Shown in pieces: positions 24,893 through 38,800 of a stretch of DNA of 64,000 nt. The position numbers and the translations under genes were made by a program. The notes under the pieces are model-generated. The model made no database searches. It had not been told where the DNA came from and saw only the letters and a program-made list of their open reading frames with translations. Each line of letters starts with the position of its first letter. Position 1 is the first letter of the stretch. Source of the DNA: Ascaris suum (Eukaryota; Nematoda; Chromadorea; Rhabditida; Ascarididae); NCBI GenBank assembly GCA_013433145.1, contig CM024180.1:5212001-5276000 (forward strand), in the 5' to 3' direction.

Positions 24893-25119
24893 TTAAAAGA
24901 TGAATGACGCGTACGCATCGAACAACGCATTTATGTGATCGCCACAAAGTTTCATGAAGAACACAAAGTACGAGTAACGCAAAGAACGACCCGCCATGAC
25001 AACAACTAAACCGATCGGTACTGATGGCCGATCCTTATGACTTGCATAGATCGATGGTCGGTATGCCTGAGGGTAATTAAGACGCTCTGATCTTGCCCTC
25101 TTGTCTTCCTGTTCTTGAC
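24893..25119 (-). CDS. Candidate terminal exon of an unrecognised gene
   Basis: After the acceptor cactcgtccag (ending at 25120 on the minus strand) the frame runs 74 codons to TAA. The N-terminal part is charged (EQEDKRARSERL), followed by a tyrosine- and proline-containing stretch and a moderately hydrophobic C-terminal half (VPIGLVVVMAG). Codon third positions are more C/G-rich than flanking DNA, which is why it stands out. The same frame upstream of the acceptor has TGA, so it must be spliced to something further up if real. No upstream exon was identified, partly because the (TA)n array intervenes. Function unknown; it may be chance. Confidence 0.28.
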
Positions 25120-25353
25120 CTGGACGAGTGGTCACTCACTATCGAATTCGTCATTAGAATAAACGTTCGATTCGCGGGAGAATATTTCGTTGCAATCAAC
25201 TATATAAACGTTTGCGCAATTACTTATACCTTACTTTTATTTATACATTCTATCAAATGGCTCGTTTTCTATCGGAGCGGAGGAAAAAGGGGGAAATAAT
25301 TGTATTGTCACATTTACAAGCGAGCTCTCTCTCTCTTTCTCTGTTTGTCTGTG

Positions 25354-25525
<172 letters not shown>

Positions 25526-26005
25526 TCTAAACTTTGCACTCAACAAAAATTCCCATTGTTCGCATGGACTCCGCATAGGCTCTTCTCGCCACATTTGCTA
25601 TCCCAAGAATACGTGCCAGTTTTGGAGGAGGGAGGAGGGTGTGAACGACATAAGCCCGGGTATGAAGAAGCTGGGAAATACTGACTGTATACATGAAGTG
25701 ATGTACGGAAGAGGATATCAGCAAAACAGTGAGTATCGCCGCAATGATAAAAAATGGTTAAAAGGGAAATAATGTAATTCGGCAGTTGACAGCTGCTCAG
25801 CTGTTAACTGGAAAATTTGCTTCGCTGGGGGTCATACTGGTTAGAACGGTGATAGATAATGATAATCCGTTTGAAAAATAATCGATAATGCGTGGTTGCG
25901 AGCTTTCTTGAATGCCATTCCCCAACACGTCCTTCGTATTCGAATGTTCCCTCTACCTCCCTCCTTCCTCTCCCCCTCCCCCCCCCCCCCACCGAGACTA
26001 ATTCA

Positions 26006-26167
26006 ATGATGGATATTTATTCTACAAACAAGCCCATCGACATTTGCCCAACGGATAACTTCCGAACGTTTCATCGCCCTATTCAACAGAAACCTATTCG
26101 CACTTATAATGGACGACCAGCTGTCGTCAACCCTTATAGGACGTATCAAAAGGACCTCTTGGCTTAA
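26006..26167 (+). CDS. Candidate small open frame, unrecognised
   Basis: An ATG-to-TAA frame of 53 residues directly after a C-rich tract. The translation is rich in P, R, T and Y (for example RTFHRPIQQKPIRTYNGRP), unlike the I/N/K/F bias of translated AT-rich non-coding DNA nearby. No signal peptide or domain is visible. It could be a terminal exon using the C-tract as polypyrimidine tract and accgag as acceptor, or a short protein. Support is compositional only. Confidence 0.25.
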   Translation: MMDIYSTNKPIDICPTDNFRTFHRPIQQKPIRTYNGRPAVVNPYRTYQKDLLA

Positions 26168-26718
26168 AAGCTTTGTTTATAAAAAAACAAACTTGACTTG
26201 AATGGTAATTATGTTATTCTGCATTTCAGCTGGCCCAATATCATTACTGAACATAAACGTTGACGGCAAATGGATCATTGATGACCATTATTGATTATTA
26301 AATTACAGTTAATAACCGAAGTCGATTATTAAAAGTGCATTGGGGAAAGAACTAAAATTAAATATATTTTATCGTTGAAAGAAATCATCGACCATATAAA
26401 TTATAAAATATCTCTTCTATGGAAAACAATTTGCATTGATGATCACAAATTTAGTACCTTCACATCACTCGAAGTTATAATGGAAAGCGACTGATTAAAG
26501 CAGTAATGGAAGAGAAAAAGAATGCTAATAATAGTGTTTATTCCTTTTAGGAGAACCAACAGAGACAACAAAATTTATATATGAGATAACTTAATGAAAG
26601 AATAATTAATCAAATCTCGTAGTTGCACATTCCCTTCGAACATCCAGTACACTCGTTGAATTACATACGGAACCATTAGGAGCAACGGTGATCGATGTTT
26701 TTCCCGTATTATCCTCAG

Positions 26719-26806
26719 TGACGTCATCCGACGTCATTGATCTGTGGTGATACAAGCATAGACGAGAGGCTGAACGTTTTCAGCACTTTTGCATCTGTAT
26801 AAATAG
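26719..26806 (+). promoter_or_regulatory. Candidate promoter: paired CRE sites and TATA box
   Basis: TGACGTCA at 26719-26726 and CGACGTCA at 26729-26736, starting 10 bases apart, are followed by TATAAATAG at 26798-26806. About 145 bases further down, an acceptor-like cctgaccag (ending 26950) is followed by ATG AAA G and then a gtaaac donor at 26962, which could be a tiny first coding exon. The downstream exon was not found, so the gene, if any, is unidentified. Confidence 0.35.
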
Positions 26807-27183
26807 AGCGGTTTTCTATTCACAGACGGCTCCATTAAGTGACGTATTCAAGCATAAAATACACTCTCATATATAACTGCGTAGTTGATAAATTCCTTAA
26901 GCTATCAATATTGACCACAACCTGTGTCAATTGCCTAATTTCCTGACCAGAAATATGAAAGGTAAACACTTCAATATACTAAAGGTTATAAAGAAATCTA
27001 TTACGACAAATACGAATAGGTAAGCAATGAGCACTCAACCTATTTGAACTATGGAAGAATATTCGCCTATAATTACGTGGATTTTGTGGATTTTGCATAG
27101 TTGCATTAAACATAAATCGCATTACAATGTAGTATCACTCTGTAAATTAACTACGATTTGGATAAAGGATGTCACACATTTGT

Positions 27184-27206
27184 AAATGAATGAATGAATA
27201 AATAAG

Positions 27207-27245
<39 letters not shown>

Positions 27246-27254
27246 ATGAATAAA
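27184..27254 (+). repeat. (AAAT)n microsatellite
   Basis: Repeats of AAAT with a few TGAA variants at both ends. Simple-sequence DNA. Confidence 0.95.
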
Positions 27255-30200
27255 CAAGGTATACCTATACTCTCTTTCTGATAATCTACTTTTTCTGCTA
27301 CAACCGAATCTCGTTTCATTCGTTTATTAAATCTTCACTTTCCCAACGCTTTTGTGTTTTATGCGTTATTCTTCCACAACACTTAGATACAGTGAAGCGT
27401 ACCACGTCGAAAAAATTTCATCAATGAATATTCATATATTTTTGTTCTCTTTATTAATTACTAACTGCCATTTAAAAATGTGTTATTTATTAATGCAAAT
27501 CGCTGCAGCTGATGCTTATCATCTTTCTCTGTTTTATGAGTAAAATGACAACAAAGAGAGGCATTATCCCCATCCATTAGTACAGCAATATCTTGAGCTT
27601 TTTTTGTCGGCCTCTGAGTTTAAAGCAATTTGCGTTAATCGCTATGACGAATAAATGCACTATAGGACTACTGAGATAGAATAGGCAGTTTCTTTACACG
27701 GATCAATATAAGACAGGAAATCATATTCTATTGTCCAATTACCCGCATTTCTCATTCAGTTACATGTTTGTTTTAGCTTTGAAAGAAAATATTACTCTAT
27801 ATTACCGCCAAGTATTTGAAGCTTTCAGTCTAGTAGTTCTAAGTGCGAGCAAATCTTGAATAAGAAAACATTCTGTATATTCGCCTTCTACCATTCATTC
27901 GATCGATCGTTTACACTCATCTTTCCAGTCCTCTTTCATTCCTCCTTTTCCTTCTGCCCATGAAAGTCCATCCAGTGAAAAGGAAGAATTCGAAATAAAA
28001 ATTCATGGAAGTGTGTGCATCATTCAGCTGCGTCACTGGGGTCCTTTTCAATAACGGAGGAAAATCAAGCGCATATTTGTCGTCTGGAGCCATTCTTGTC
28101 GTTTCCACGGAAACCGAATCGAGAATAGCACATACTCTAGGCCGCATGTTCAGTGATTACTGCTTGATGTCAGTATCGCTACAAGCCGATCATATTCATA
28201 ATAGTTTGGGACTATTTCTTTCGTTTACTGGCATCTTATATGCATATTTTTTGAAAAAATAATCAATTTCTTATGTAAACTATCAGAATAGAAAATTTCT
28301 ATCAACGTTGAGGATGTTCACAATAAATGCTTTCGCTATGCGACAGTTGCGCCACTAGTTTTGCAACTGGATATCTAGCTGCTGACTAGAGTCTATCGAT
28401 ACTGAATTGTGCTGATTTGTTGGACTGTAATTCTCGGCATTAATGGTCGAAGTGATATGCGTTTCTGAGCAGATTATCAGGACGCAAAATTGCGTTAAAA
28501 TTATTCTGCTATGATAAGAGTCAGTCGTCATAGAGAATCTTAATTACTGCAAGCTTCAAAAGTAATAGCTGTGCTGTGGAATGTAATATAATAAAATGAC
28601 GCAAACGCCTAAACTAGAGTGCTCGCATTTATCAGTTAGAGTTTTTCTTCAAAGTGCTCATGAGCTGCATCAATAAAGCTAAATGAAGGATGTCGGCGTT
28701 GATTTATATGACAGCCGTTTTATGCATTAGACAAAAGAGTTCTTTCATCAGATAGAAACCCTATCTCAGAGAAATTAGAATTGGGGCAAATCACCGTCAA
28801 TCTGCCTAAAATATTTTTTTTTCACACCTAATAATTTGCTATTTATGAGAAAAAAAAGTTTGGAAAATAAAACAAAGTCGATTCTATTTGAGAAAATGAA
28901 TGAAATATTTAGAAAGAAAAAAAAAATGCTTTTTTTTTCTCAATTTCAATCTAATTTTATCAAACGATTAATAATCAAATAAAAATGCGTAAAATTTATC
29001 CGATGCATAAAAATTTACTTTTTCACAACTATGATCGTTGAAATTGATTGATTTAGTTAGCCGAAAATCGTTTAGAATATATTTTCTTCGTTGTTTTTTT
29101 TTTTTAATTTTATTTTATTACTCTTAGAAATAAAAATGCAAAAATATAGTAAGAATGCATGAAATTGAAGAAATCGTTTAACGGCAAAATTATCTTAGTG
29201 AAGAAAGAGAAAAACAATTAACGAATAACAATATCTTTGCTGTTGAATACCTTAATGGTCGAATATTTTTATATAGAATTACCTCAACTGACAATAGTCC
29301 TAATATTTGTGTTTTCACTAGTTAATTTTTTACTTAATGCTGGAAAAAGGCAAATATCCTTGCCATATAAAATTTCACTCATCCACCTCATCATACTACA
29401 AAGCTTGTAGTGGAAGTAAAATAGTGGTGTGATGTTTTTGATCGATATCGCTGAGCAAAAATTTCCGGAAGTTTGCTGAATGAGTGTTGTATTGTTCACA
29501 TAAATCAGTTCTTCGAAATTGTTTAAGAATTTGCCAAGTAGTGACAAACATTTCGGTGGCAGAATAGCTTGTGGTATGTTTACCTTTGGTATGCACTATG
29601 CGCCGATATAGACTGGTTGCTATCCTTTGCAAAGAAGGGAGCGAAAGTAAAGGAGACATCAACCACTCGACGGTTGACTGGCGAGTACTACAGTCACTGA
29701 GATAAAAAGCTCTATTTTCAAGTTGCTAGACGGTGAAGGTTTATTAGCTACGAGGACAAAGCACTTTCTTGCGCTTGGCCATATAGTGTACCTCCAAGCA
29801 CTTTTTCACGCCTTCCTATTTTCACGCATCTCTCTGCTTCTTTCAAGAATGCCCTGATCGCTTTTTCTCCGCCCGCGCTAAGGTTGCTTGCACTTTTTTA
29901 CCCAAGTCGACCCTTTCAATATTAATGGTATATTCGTTGTGCCGCGAATTTTTCATGCTTTAAAAAATTTGCATTTTTTTTTCATCAAACAAACTAAATT
30001 CAACTTAGTTCGGCCATCTTCAAAAATCTGACCTATTTATTAAAGAATTCATCCGAGATGAGTTGAATTTTGTAGACGTGCTAAATGGAAAAAATTGTTT
30101 TTTATGCTATGGAAAAGCTTCAAAAATTTTAACGATTTGTTTACATATAGTGCTTATCTATTCGGTCATTGGTAATGCTATATTGTCGGCGATTTTCCCC

Positions 30201-33200
30201 ACCAGCAATGCTTCAGTAAATGAAAATTTGCGCCGCTTATGGTGACTTATAGTGACGAACATCGCTGAAATTATTCTCCTCTCCAATTATGTGTATAGAT
30301 CTCAATATTAATTTTTTAATATGCAAATTAGAGACATAATTGTTTCGAAGATGCGCTTATAATCGTGAAACCGTTACTGTAACTTTTACTTTTTTTTTCT
30401 TCACTGATAAAATTGAAATAATTTTTTTTAGTGGAAATATTTCTCAATTGGTGTCAAGTTTTTTATTGCGGAAAATATTTTCTTCGGATCATTTTTTCAC
30501 GTAGGATATTTCATTATCACTAATAATTAAAGAATGAAGAGAAAGTATAGGATTTTCTCTTGATAATATTTCGGTAGGTTTGGGTAAATAAAGCGTCTAT
30601 GTAATAGCACAATGAATCTCATCCCTCGAATATACGTTCTTCCCAGTTACAGTTAAGGTTCCCACGTATAAACCAGGAGATGGAGTCTCTTGTTCACGCG
30701 AATAATTAAGAGGGTACGAATTTTGTAAGCCTCGGGAATCCAGTACTAACCGGGATTACTAGTAAAAAAGTAGAATTGATGGGGTTGTATCCGCACGGGC
30801 AATTGAGGGAAGAGAGCTTGTTGCCCATTTTATATATATTTTTAATCAAATATAAAAACCAATTTTATCATCAAAATGATGTACACTGTGATCAAAAAGA
30901 CCACCTAAGTTCTTTGTCTAAATATTACTCCAAGTATTACTCTTCTTTTGTTATAATAGGCAGCATTGCTAAAAACTTATCCTTTAATATGAAACATTTG
31001 GTATACTGGAAATGACATTTGACATATTAGAAACGACCTCAGGTTAATATCACTGCTTTGATTTTCTTAGAACGGCTTGATGATTCCTCAGCAAATCTCT
31101 CCCTTGTCACCAGTATTTTCAACTCTTGGCGATCTCTTGAGTAACTGGTACTCGTTCACCTCAATCGGCCACCTCAACATTAATGTGCACGAATTCATGA
31201 ACTGAATTTTGTTGAGCGTTGAAAATGTCGGCCTTTTTATTCATACATATGAATTCATGTTTTTTTAAAATTCTAGGCTCCGAAAGTTGAATAAAATGAA
31301 AAGAAAGAATGAAGAATGAAAACGTTTTCATACCGACTTAGGTAGTGGTGGACATGATCGGTTTTAACAATAACTTATAGCCTGTTGCCTTATCGTGCAG
31401 TGTGTGCCCATATTAAAATTCAGTTCAATTCATTTCTTCATCGATTTATTTTATTCAAATTGTTGTTTTTACGGTGGTATGTGCTTTTATGAATACACGG
31501 TGAAAAGTACGCAAAGAGTTTGGCGGTTCGTTTTCCCTTTGCCTTCCACATCCTATAAAGGGCGCAACAATATAGAGGACAAAAATCGCTCTTGCAGACA
31601 AATAATCCTTCTCTATTCGCTGCAGAGTGATCGATACCGCATGTTTGAAGGGTTCGCAGCAGCGCTAATGGTCACCGCAAAACGCGATTGCAATGTATAT
31701 CTCTCATACCTCCCAAAAAAGTTGGCGTGGAATTCTCTCTTTTTTTGCTGCTTACCATTAGAGACTTGGCCACATTCGCTGCACTGTCCTCGGAGCGTTC
31801 GTGAAGAGGTTGTTGTATGAACCTGCTCAGATTGGCCTGACATTCACAAACGTCTACTGGTGGTAATTTTTTTTGGGATGAGCGTGTTTGCCTGAGGACA
31901 AAGAGTTGAAGACAGCCGATGATGCATAGGGTCTTTGCTGCTTGTGTGCTATGAATGCTCTGTTGGCGTGTCACAGTCCAGAAAGGGAGCGATTTTTCAC
32001 TGGCGAAAATTTTTCATGCCATTTTTTGGATAGTTTCAATCATTCAGTGATAAAATAAGTGTCTAATAGGGGTTACATTCCACTCAGTACCGTTTTATTG
32101 ATTATAAATAGTACGGACGCATCGTATCAGTAATCTGGCGCATTTGAGCGCTTATTGCATACGATTATGAAGCGCTTAATTGGCAGCACAATACTAGCAA
32201 GAAGCTACAGAAGTTCAATTTCAATTTAATTGCAAAATGCTTTTGCGCTATACTAGGATGAAATAATTTCGCCCGTTGTATGCGTACATCAAGTTTATTT
32301 ATTGCAGTAAATTTCATGTTAACTTCCACAATTCTCATAGAAAAACGTCAATTAATTTGGAAATTAATTTGAGAGCAGGAACGTATTCTAAGGTAAAGTT
32401 TCATGGCTCTCGATTACTTTTCTTCTTTAATGATATCTGCAGTGGTAACTAGGAAAGTAATTTGCTGAAGTGTTTTACATTCCTATGAATATGCAGAGAG
32501 CATTCGATGAAAGGTGTCTATCATTAAAATGATGACACCAGCTGGCCGGCTTATTGCGAATTGTGCCGATAATCTGCTCATCTTTATGTATTTTCCTCTC
32601 TCGGTATGTCGGTGTTCATTGTCATCGTTGTTAACATACATCATACTCGCATTGTATCATTGTTGATCGTCGATGATGACAACGTTGAAATTTGTTGCAT
32701 AAATCGATTTTGATTCTCTATGAACATCTTTCAACAAATGTAAATGTTATTTTTCTCATTTATTTATTTCCTTTTCATTTATTGTTTTATTTATATAGGG
32801 AAATTGTACTCAGTTTATCATTCATTTTAAATGGAATTCCTCTCTTTAATGTAATTCACTCCAATCTAACAAACTTATACGAGAGATGTGGAAATGAGAG
32901 ATGCGAGGAGCAGAGAGTACTCGACTTCCATTTCGTCCTAATAATGCTATCATGCAATGCTTGAGTTTTATTATTAAAATCTTTTCATATCATGAGGCAT
33001 AAAATCATACATGAACCGCGTCAAAAGATTGATAACATACTTGTATTGAAGGTAAATAAAGCTCGGCGAAGAATAAGGAAAAGTATGTGTTTTGTTGATG
33101 AGTGAAAGAAAATCTTGTCAGCAGACGAGAGCTACTTCACAAAGGGGATTTCCTTTGAAAAAAAAAACGGAAATGAGCTCGTACAAATGTTAGAAAATTC

Positions 33201-35820
33201 TGCCTCGAAAATTTCACTGTCGTCGTCGTTCATTTGTGGCGATCTGCTATAAGCATTAATTGATTCGGTTGGTCGAATTCAGAAGACAACTTAATAACTA
33301 TTTACAATATATCGTTGCGATTTTCAAAATTATTCTATTTATAAAATGAAAGAACGATAAAGAGCCGTTAGAAAAAAAAATTAAATATAACCCTAAATTA
33401 TAATTCACATCGGAATATCGCAACTGATTTCGACAAATGTCAACTCGTTCAATGTGAACAAGAAGATAAATTGCGGAGTAAACTCCATCATGGGAAAATT
33501 TCATAGATAAGTTTCAAAAATTCGAAAATTCCTAAATAATATTCGATTTAGTTGGGAAATTTCCGCGGAAACTTTTTTTATTTACTTTATTTCATCATAT
33601 TTTCTCTCCGATAAAACTCGTAAAATATTAATTTTTTTTTTTTGATGGATTCATCTCCGTTCGGTTTACTTTTGTTGTGATTCATTCGATAATTGTTTAT
33701 TCATGCTGATTCATTCAGCCTGGCAATTAGATGATGCTTCACTCAATTTGTTGATCGACGGTGGTGAAACTACGAGGCAGCTGCTTCGGGTGCCTTATGC
33801 CAATTCTTGCTGCCCTACTCCTCCTGCCATCCCCCCCCCTCCTCCCCTCCGTACCCTTACATATCCCTTCTTCCCTTTTGCCTGCATCCCAAGTACGGTT
33901 AGCACTGCGACAATAAAAAGTACTTATGACAACCTTTTCCAATTTTCTGAATAAGGGACGCTGTGAAAAAAATGATTATTGGATAGTTGCGCCAAAGGTT
34001 TTTTCTTTCATTGATAGCTGAAATATTTCAAAAAATAATTTCTCATCCTCCCATTTGAAAAACTACATTTACAACAGTGATAAACCTCAATTATGGAGAC
34101 TAAGAAGTGAAAAAATTCCATAACTGAAAATTGACACTGAACGCTTCAATGCTCTAAGATACAATAAGAACACATCGTGTCAATGCAATTTTTTGCCAAC
34201 TTTTTGGCTCATAATAGTTTTGCACATGAAACATCATTATACGGTTGTTACTATTTAATGTGCATCTATTTATGTTAATTTCCATGAGATTAATCTCATC
34301 ACTAAAGAGAAGCAATGCGTTTTTATGCGCTTTCACAAAGTTGCACGTGCAAAATATATGGTGGCAATATCATAACTGCGCGCAAGTGTGTCTGTGTATG
34401 TCTGCTTGTCCGTATGGCAATTTCAAATGAGAGAACTACTGAAGACAACATTTGTTGGATGTGATCTTATATGATAGTAACTTTATATATCATCCTTCAC
34501 GCTGATCTATCAAATTCAAAGAAGTAATAGACGCTTAAAGGTAAAAGAAATTTAGTTAAAAAAATTCGGTAAAGCTAAAAAATTTTATGCCATCGGTTTT
34601 TCTTTGTTAAACTCCAGGAAAGCGAACCTTTTTGATGATGGTTTATACAGACGGTTGAAATCAATTGCAATATGCGATACATATTTGTGAAGATTAATTG
34701 AAATATTAATTATTGATTAATTATAAAACCAGTTCGTTCGTCAAAATCAAAAGCACAAATTGTGCCATCTCATTCAGCGCATTTTTCAATTTTTTTAAAC
34801 CCATACTTGTTAGTGTTGACATTCATGAGCTTTTTGTTGCTCGTTTCGCTCCTCTTCTATCCTTTCATTTGCTATTTCGACTCGAGTACATAAAGAGAGA
34901 GAGACAACGTTTACTGTTTAACGCTTTGAGCATATTCACTTCGATAATTCGCTTGCGTGCACAAGACAAAAGCGCCAAATTTTTTTTTAGTTCTCTTCTC
35001 CCATTCTATAAAAATTCACACATATTATCACGAAAAAACTGAGCTTTTAGATCATCAGAGCATTATTTCCAACTCTAGAATGCTTTGATGGAATATATTT
35101 AACCGATCGAAGAAAATGATTGTCGATCATTCATTGTTATTTCCATCGGCAATGCGACAATTATAAGCAATTAGTAAAACAACGCCATTTATTTATTTCC
35201 AAGAAATTCAGTCGATGTTTTCAATACTGTTGAGTACTTCAACCATTCAATAGCGAAAAGTAATAATTGAGCACCCTAGCTATCAACTATCGGCTATTTA
35301 TGACATTAAAAGAAATGTAGCCCACTAAGTCTTGCATCGTTTATTGGAAATATTTGAATCACGACATCGTTGAGATCTTCTTCGACAGCTTTCTTCTTAA
35401 TCAAGCACTTAATTTTGTGGCATAATTAAGTTATTTTAACTAATTGCTGAAATTTGAGAATTGTTCATTAATAGTTCAGTGAGTCGAAACATTGCCTTAG
35501 AGGTATAAAGTTTTGTGAAATTATGTATAACGCAATGCAAATTCAACTCGATATACTTGAATTAACACTACATCTGAGTCTTAAAATAGTAATTAAGGTT
35601 ATATTTCTAATAAACGAGGTGAGTGCAAATCAAGCAAGCACTGAGATGGTAACTGAAGGTAAGATTCATCATCGATTCTCAGCAGTGTGAAGTAAATAAA
35701 CGGTAATTGTGGGAATTTGCATAATTGCCATCAAACGTTAGCATCATATGAATACTTATAATGTCATGAAACGTAAAAGTTCAAGCTCAACCCGTGGCTG
35801 GTTAGAATGAGCTCAAACTT

Positions 35821-35835
35821 CAGGTGTTATGTTGA
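35821..35835 (+). promoter_or_regulatory. Probable trans-splice acceptor before the membrane-protein gene
   Basis: The acceptor caaacttcag ends at 35823, leaving a 12-base leader before the ATG at 35836. This agrees with the arrangement at mtcu-2. Confidence 0.45.
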
Positions 35836-38800
35836 ATGGCGAACAATGTTCAGGCGCCACTGGCCAGTGCAGAGGCGTCACCAGTCGAGAATCAAGATGG
35901 AGCACTTCTTTCACCACTTATCCTCCACTACAGTACCATCGCTTATGCACTTGTTATCGGCGCTGTAAGTCAACTTCTTCAAGTCTTTTGCTCACATACG
36001 AGTCTCGCGGCTGTAGGTTTTAAAGGTGAAATTAAACGAAATGAATCTACGATTAGCGTTCTATAGCATTTTATATTCGCCCATTGCGAAAAAAAAAAGC
36101 TCGAACGGTCAAAGCAGTACGGAAGATATCGGCACCTGGCTGGCAACAATATCGTTATGTCACATGACTTCACCGAAAGTGTTGAAATGATACTGTACAA
36201 ACGGAGAGCCATGCTAATCAAGAATAAGCTTTTCATTTACTAATCGATTAGGTAATCAAATACAGATGCTATAGATGTTTTTTCGCCATCATTCCTTATT
36301 TTCTGTCGTTACAGTTTATCGCCACATACCTTAACTCAAACCTTGGAATTTAAAGTATTTCTTTTATTGACTGATGAGTGATGAAGCATATTATCGATGG
36401 AGCAAAAAGGGATGCTAAGACTTGTACATAAGGTTGATTTATTAATTTCATCATCTGACACTCGTAAAATCATAGCATTTCTTTATAATCAGATCATATT
36501 TTGAAATAAATTTTCCAAATGAAATGAGATGTAATCAAGACAAAACATTTTAGAGCTCTCCCACTGATTTATTTCCGAATATTGTTCCTTTGCTTTGTTA
36601 GGAAAAACGTTATGGTTCAAATCTATATGATGCGCACTCTTTAGAAACTCAATTAAGATCGAATTAATACATCCAGGTGATTTAATTCTTGCAAAAATGG
36701 AATCTATTTTCAAAAAATTCCAAGTATTTTTTCCAATTTCGAGGTGACACATGCGTTGTGTTCAAAGGCACCAACCTATGTTTTTACAGTATGTGAAATA
36801 TAAATTTACATTACACGTTTGCAGTAAGCCGATTTTTGATGGAATATTTTATCGTATTATATTTTTGCATTACAGTATGCATTTGCGTTCGGAGAATATC
36901 TATATTTTCGCTTAACGTCACTCATCTTCCCTGAGAAGGTGATCTATCACTCGATGTGTGAGAGGAGATCCGCAGAGATCGTTGGCAAGAATGCGCTCCA
37001 CTATGCAACAATTATTGTCGCATTCTGTTTTGTTGCTCTATTTCAGATTATAGTTGGTTTTTTATTTATTTACTTAAAGATTTGCACCTTTTTACACCAT
37101 CAGAGAATGTAATAAAGTACCATCGAAATAGTGTGGTGAGTGATAAATTTTAAAGGTGGGGAAAGTGGAGTCCTTTTTGAATCCGAACAAAACTATTTGT
37201 TGAGAACGGAATCTTCTGGAAGTAGGAGGAGCGTAACAGGAAGAAGGAGGGACACGCGCACATACTCTTCTTGACGGCTTCTCAAAAATTGCTTCCGCAT
37301 TAAACTACAACTATACATTTAGGTGTTAAACTTCTACTTCTACAGTTCATTTCTTAATGTTTATTTGCGTAATTAAATTGAAATAAATGTGTATATTTAA
37401 TCAAATACATCATCAAAACTATTAGCATTATATTATTTTTTGAAAATTGATTTCATATATTCCAATCCATAATTTTGAAAAACCTGCAACTCAAATTTGC
37501 TTTAATTGTTTTCGGATATTCAAACATTTAAGGAGTGTGAAGTTTTTGTATAGTATTTATTGCATAATACACACTCATTTGTGAGATGATCAGGTTATGG
37601 TGGGATTTTCTCACTCCTATAGATATTTTCATGAGAACATTAGGTTGCATTTTAGATCTTTCTCAAGCTATAAGATGAGTAGAATATGTGATATTACTTT
37701 TATTCTAAAGGAAGCGATAAAAAGCCTATAAATTTCTTTATGAACTGGTTAGCTAGATGAACTAAATTGAATGAACGAGATCTCCTCTCCTCGTTTGCCT
37801 CCACAAAGTTGAGGCTTGTCGTTAAGGAGGGCATCTTTTTCATCGGTTATTCAAATATTCCACCAACAAACTTCAGCGTTTTAATTGATTTTGTAGTGTT
37901 TCTTTGGACTAACGATCTCGGAGAAGTGGATCAACTGTACACTTCCAGAGAGTGATCGAATGGCACAAAAGAGGCACGCTCTTGCAACTCGTATCAGGAG
38001 CACAATGAATGCAACAGTATACCCTACTTTCAGTCAGCTAATTTCAATCACTTCGTGAATCCTATCGCATAGCCTCTCACTTCTCTTTCAACTCCACCCT
38101 TACGCTCCCCTTTCATCCTCTCCCCTTTCGTCTCTCTTCTTATTACTTCTCAGGTCGTTGGTGAACTTTTTTCGGAAATTATCGATCATCTTAACGATCG
38201 ACCATATTTTTCATTTCTTTTAGTAATTTTCTGCGTTTGATCGATTGTGGTCACCGCAATCGGTGCAGTGGGGAATCCTTGAACTGTGGATAAAGCGTTC
38301 AGAAAGTTTGAACATCCGGCTCATTGATTGATCAGGCCTTTATATCTTATATAGATCATCTTTTTTATGTCACATCTACGGACGATGACGAACGTTTCGC
38401 ATATAAAAGTGGCATAAAAAATATACAATGCTTTAAATCAATATGTTAAAACGAAGTGTTTTCGCTCAGGTAAGTTCATTCACCTCAGTCTTAAGGCTAA
38501 TTAAAATGATTATGGTTTCTTAAATTAATATATTAGCAAACGAAATCATTCCAACCAAAGCAATGAGCTTTAATCGTGGTTGAACTTCTTGCACGACCTT
38601 TGAACATTTAATAAGCATACAAACGTAAATTTCAGTTTGTTATATAATCAGTTCGGTGATCGTGTGGGGTGTTATCTTTTATATGATTGGCGTACGTGAT
38701 TCGATAGACGAAATTGCCTCCTCGATATCGTTGTATATCTTCGACGTTGCTGTGCTCATTTACTTTCTCGCCTTTCCCACTATCGTCTATATCTACCATC

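Noticed and set aside
29284..29662. Two overlapping minus-strand frames of 87-88 codons
   Set aside because: No start, splice or domain support; composition typical of AT-rich intergenic sequence.
31395..31974. 141-codon plus frame and overlapping minus frames, one containing CSECGQVSNG before a gtaagc donor that recalls the start of a nuclear receptor zinc finger
   Set aside because: No downstream exon with the rest of a DBD was found on the minus strand, and the plus frame has no family features. Overlapping frames on both strands point to chance.
28468..32583. 12-base inverted match GAGCAGATTATC between 28468 and 32570
   Set aside because: A match of this length over this much DNA is expected by chance, and the flanks are unrelated.
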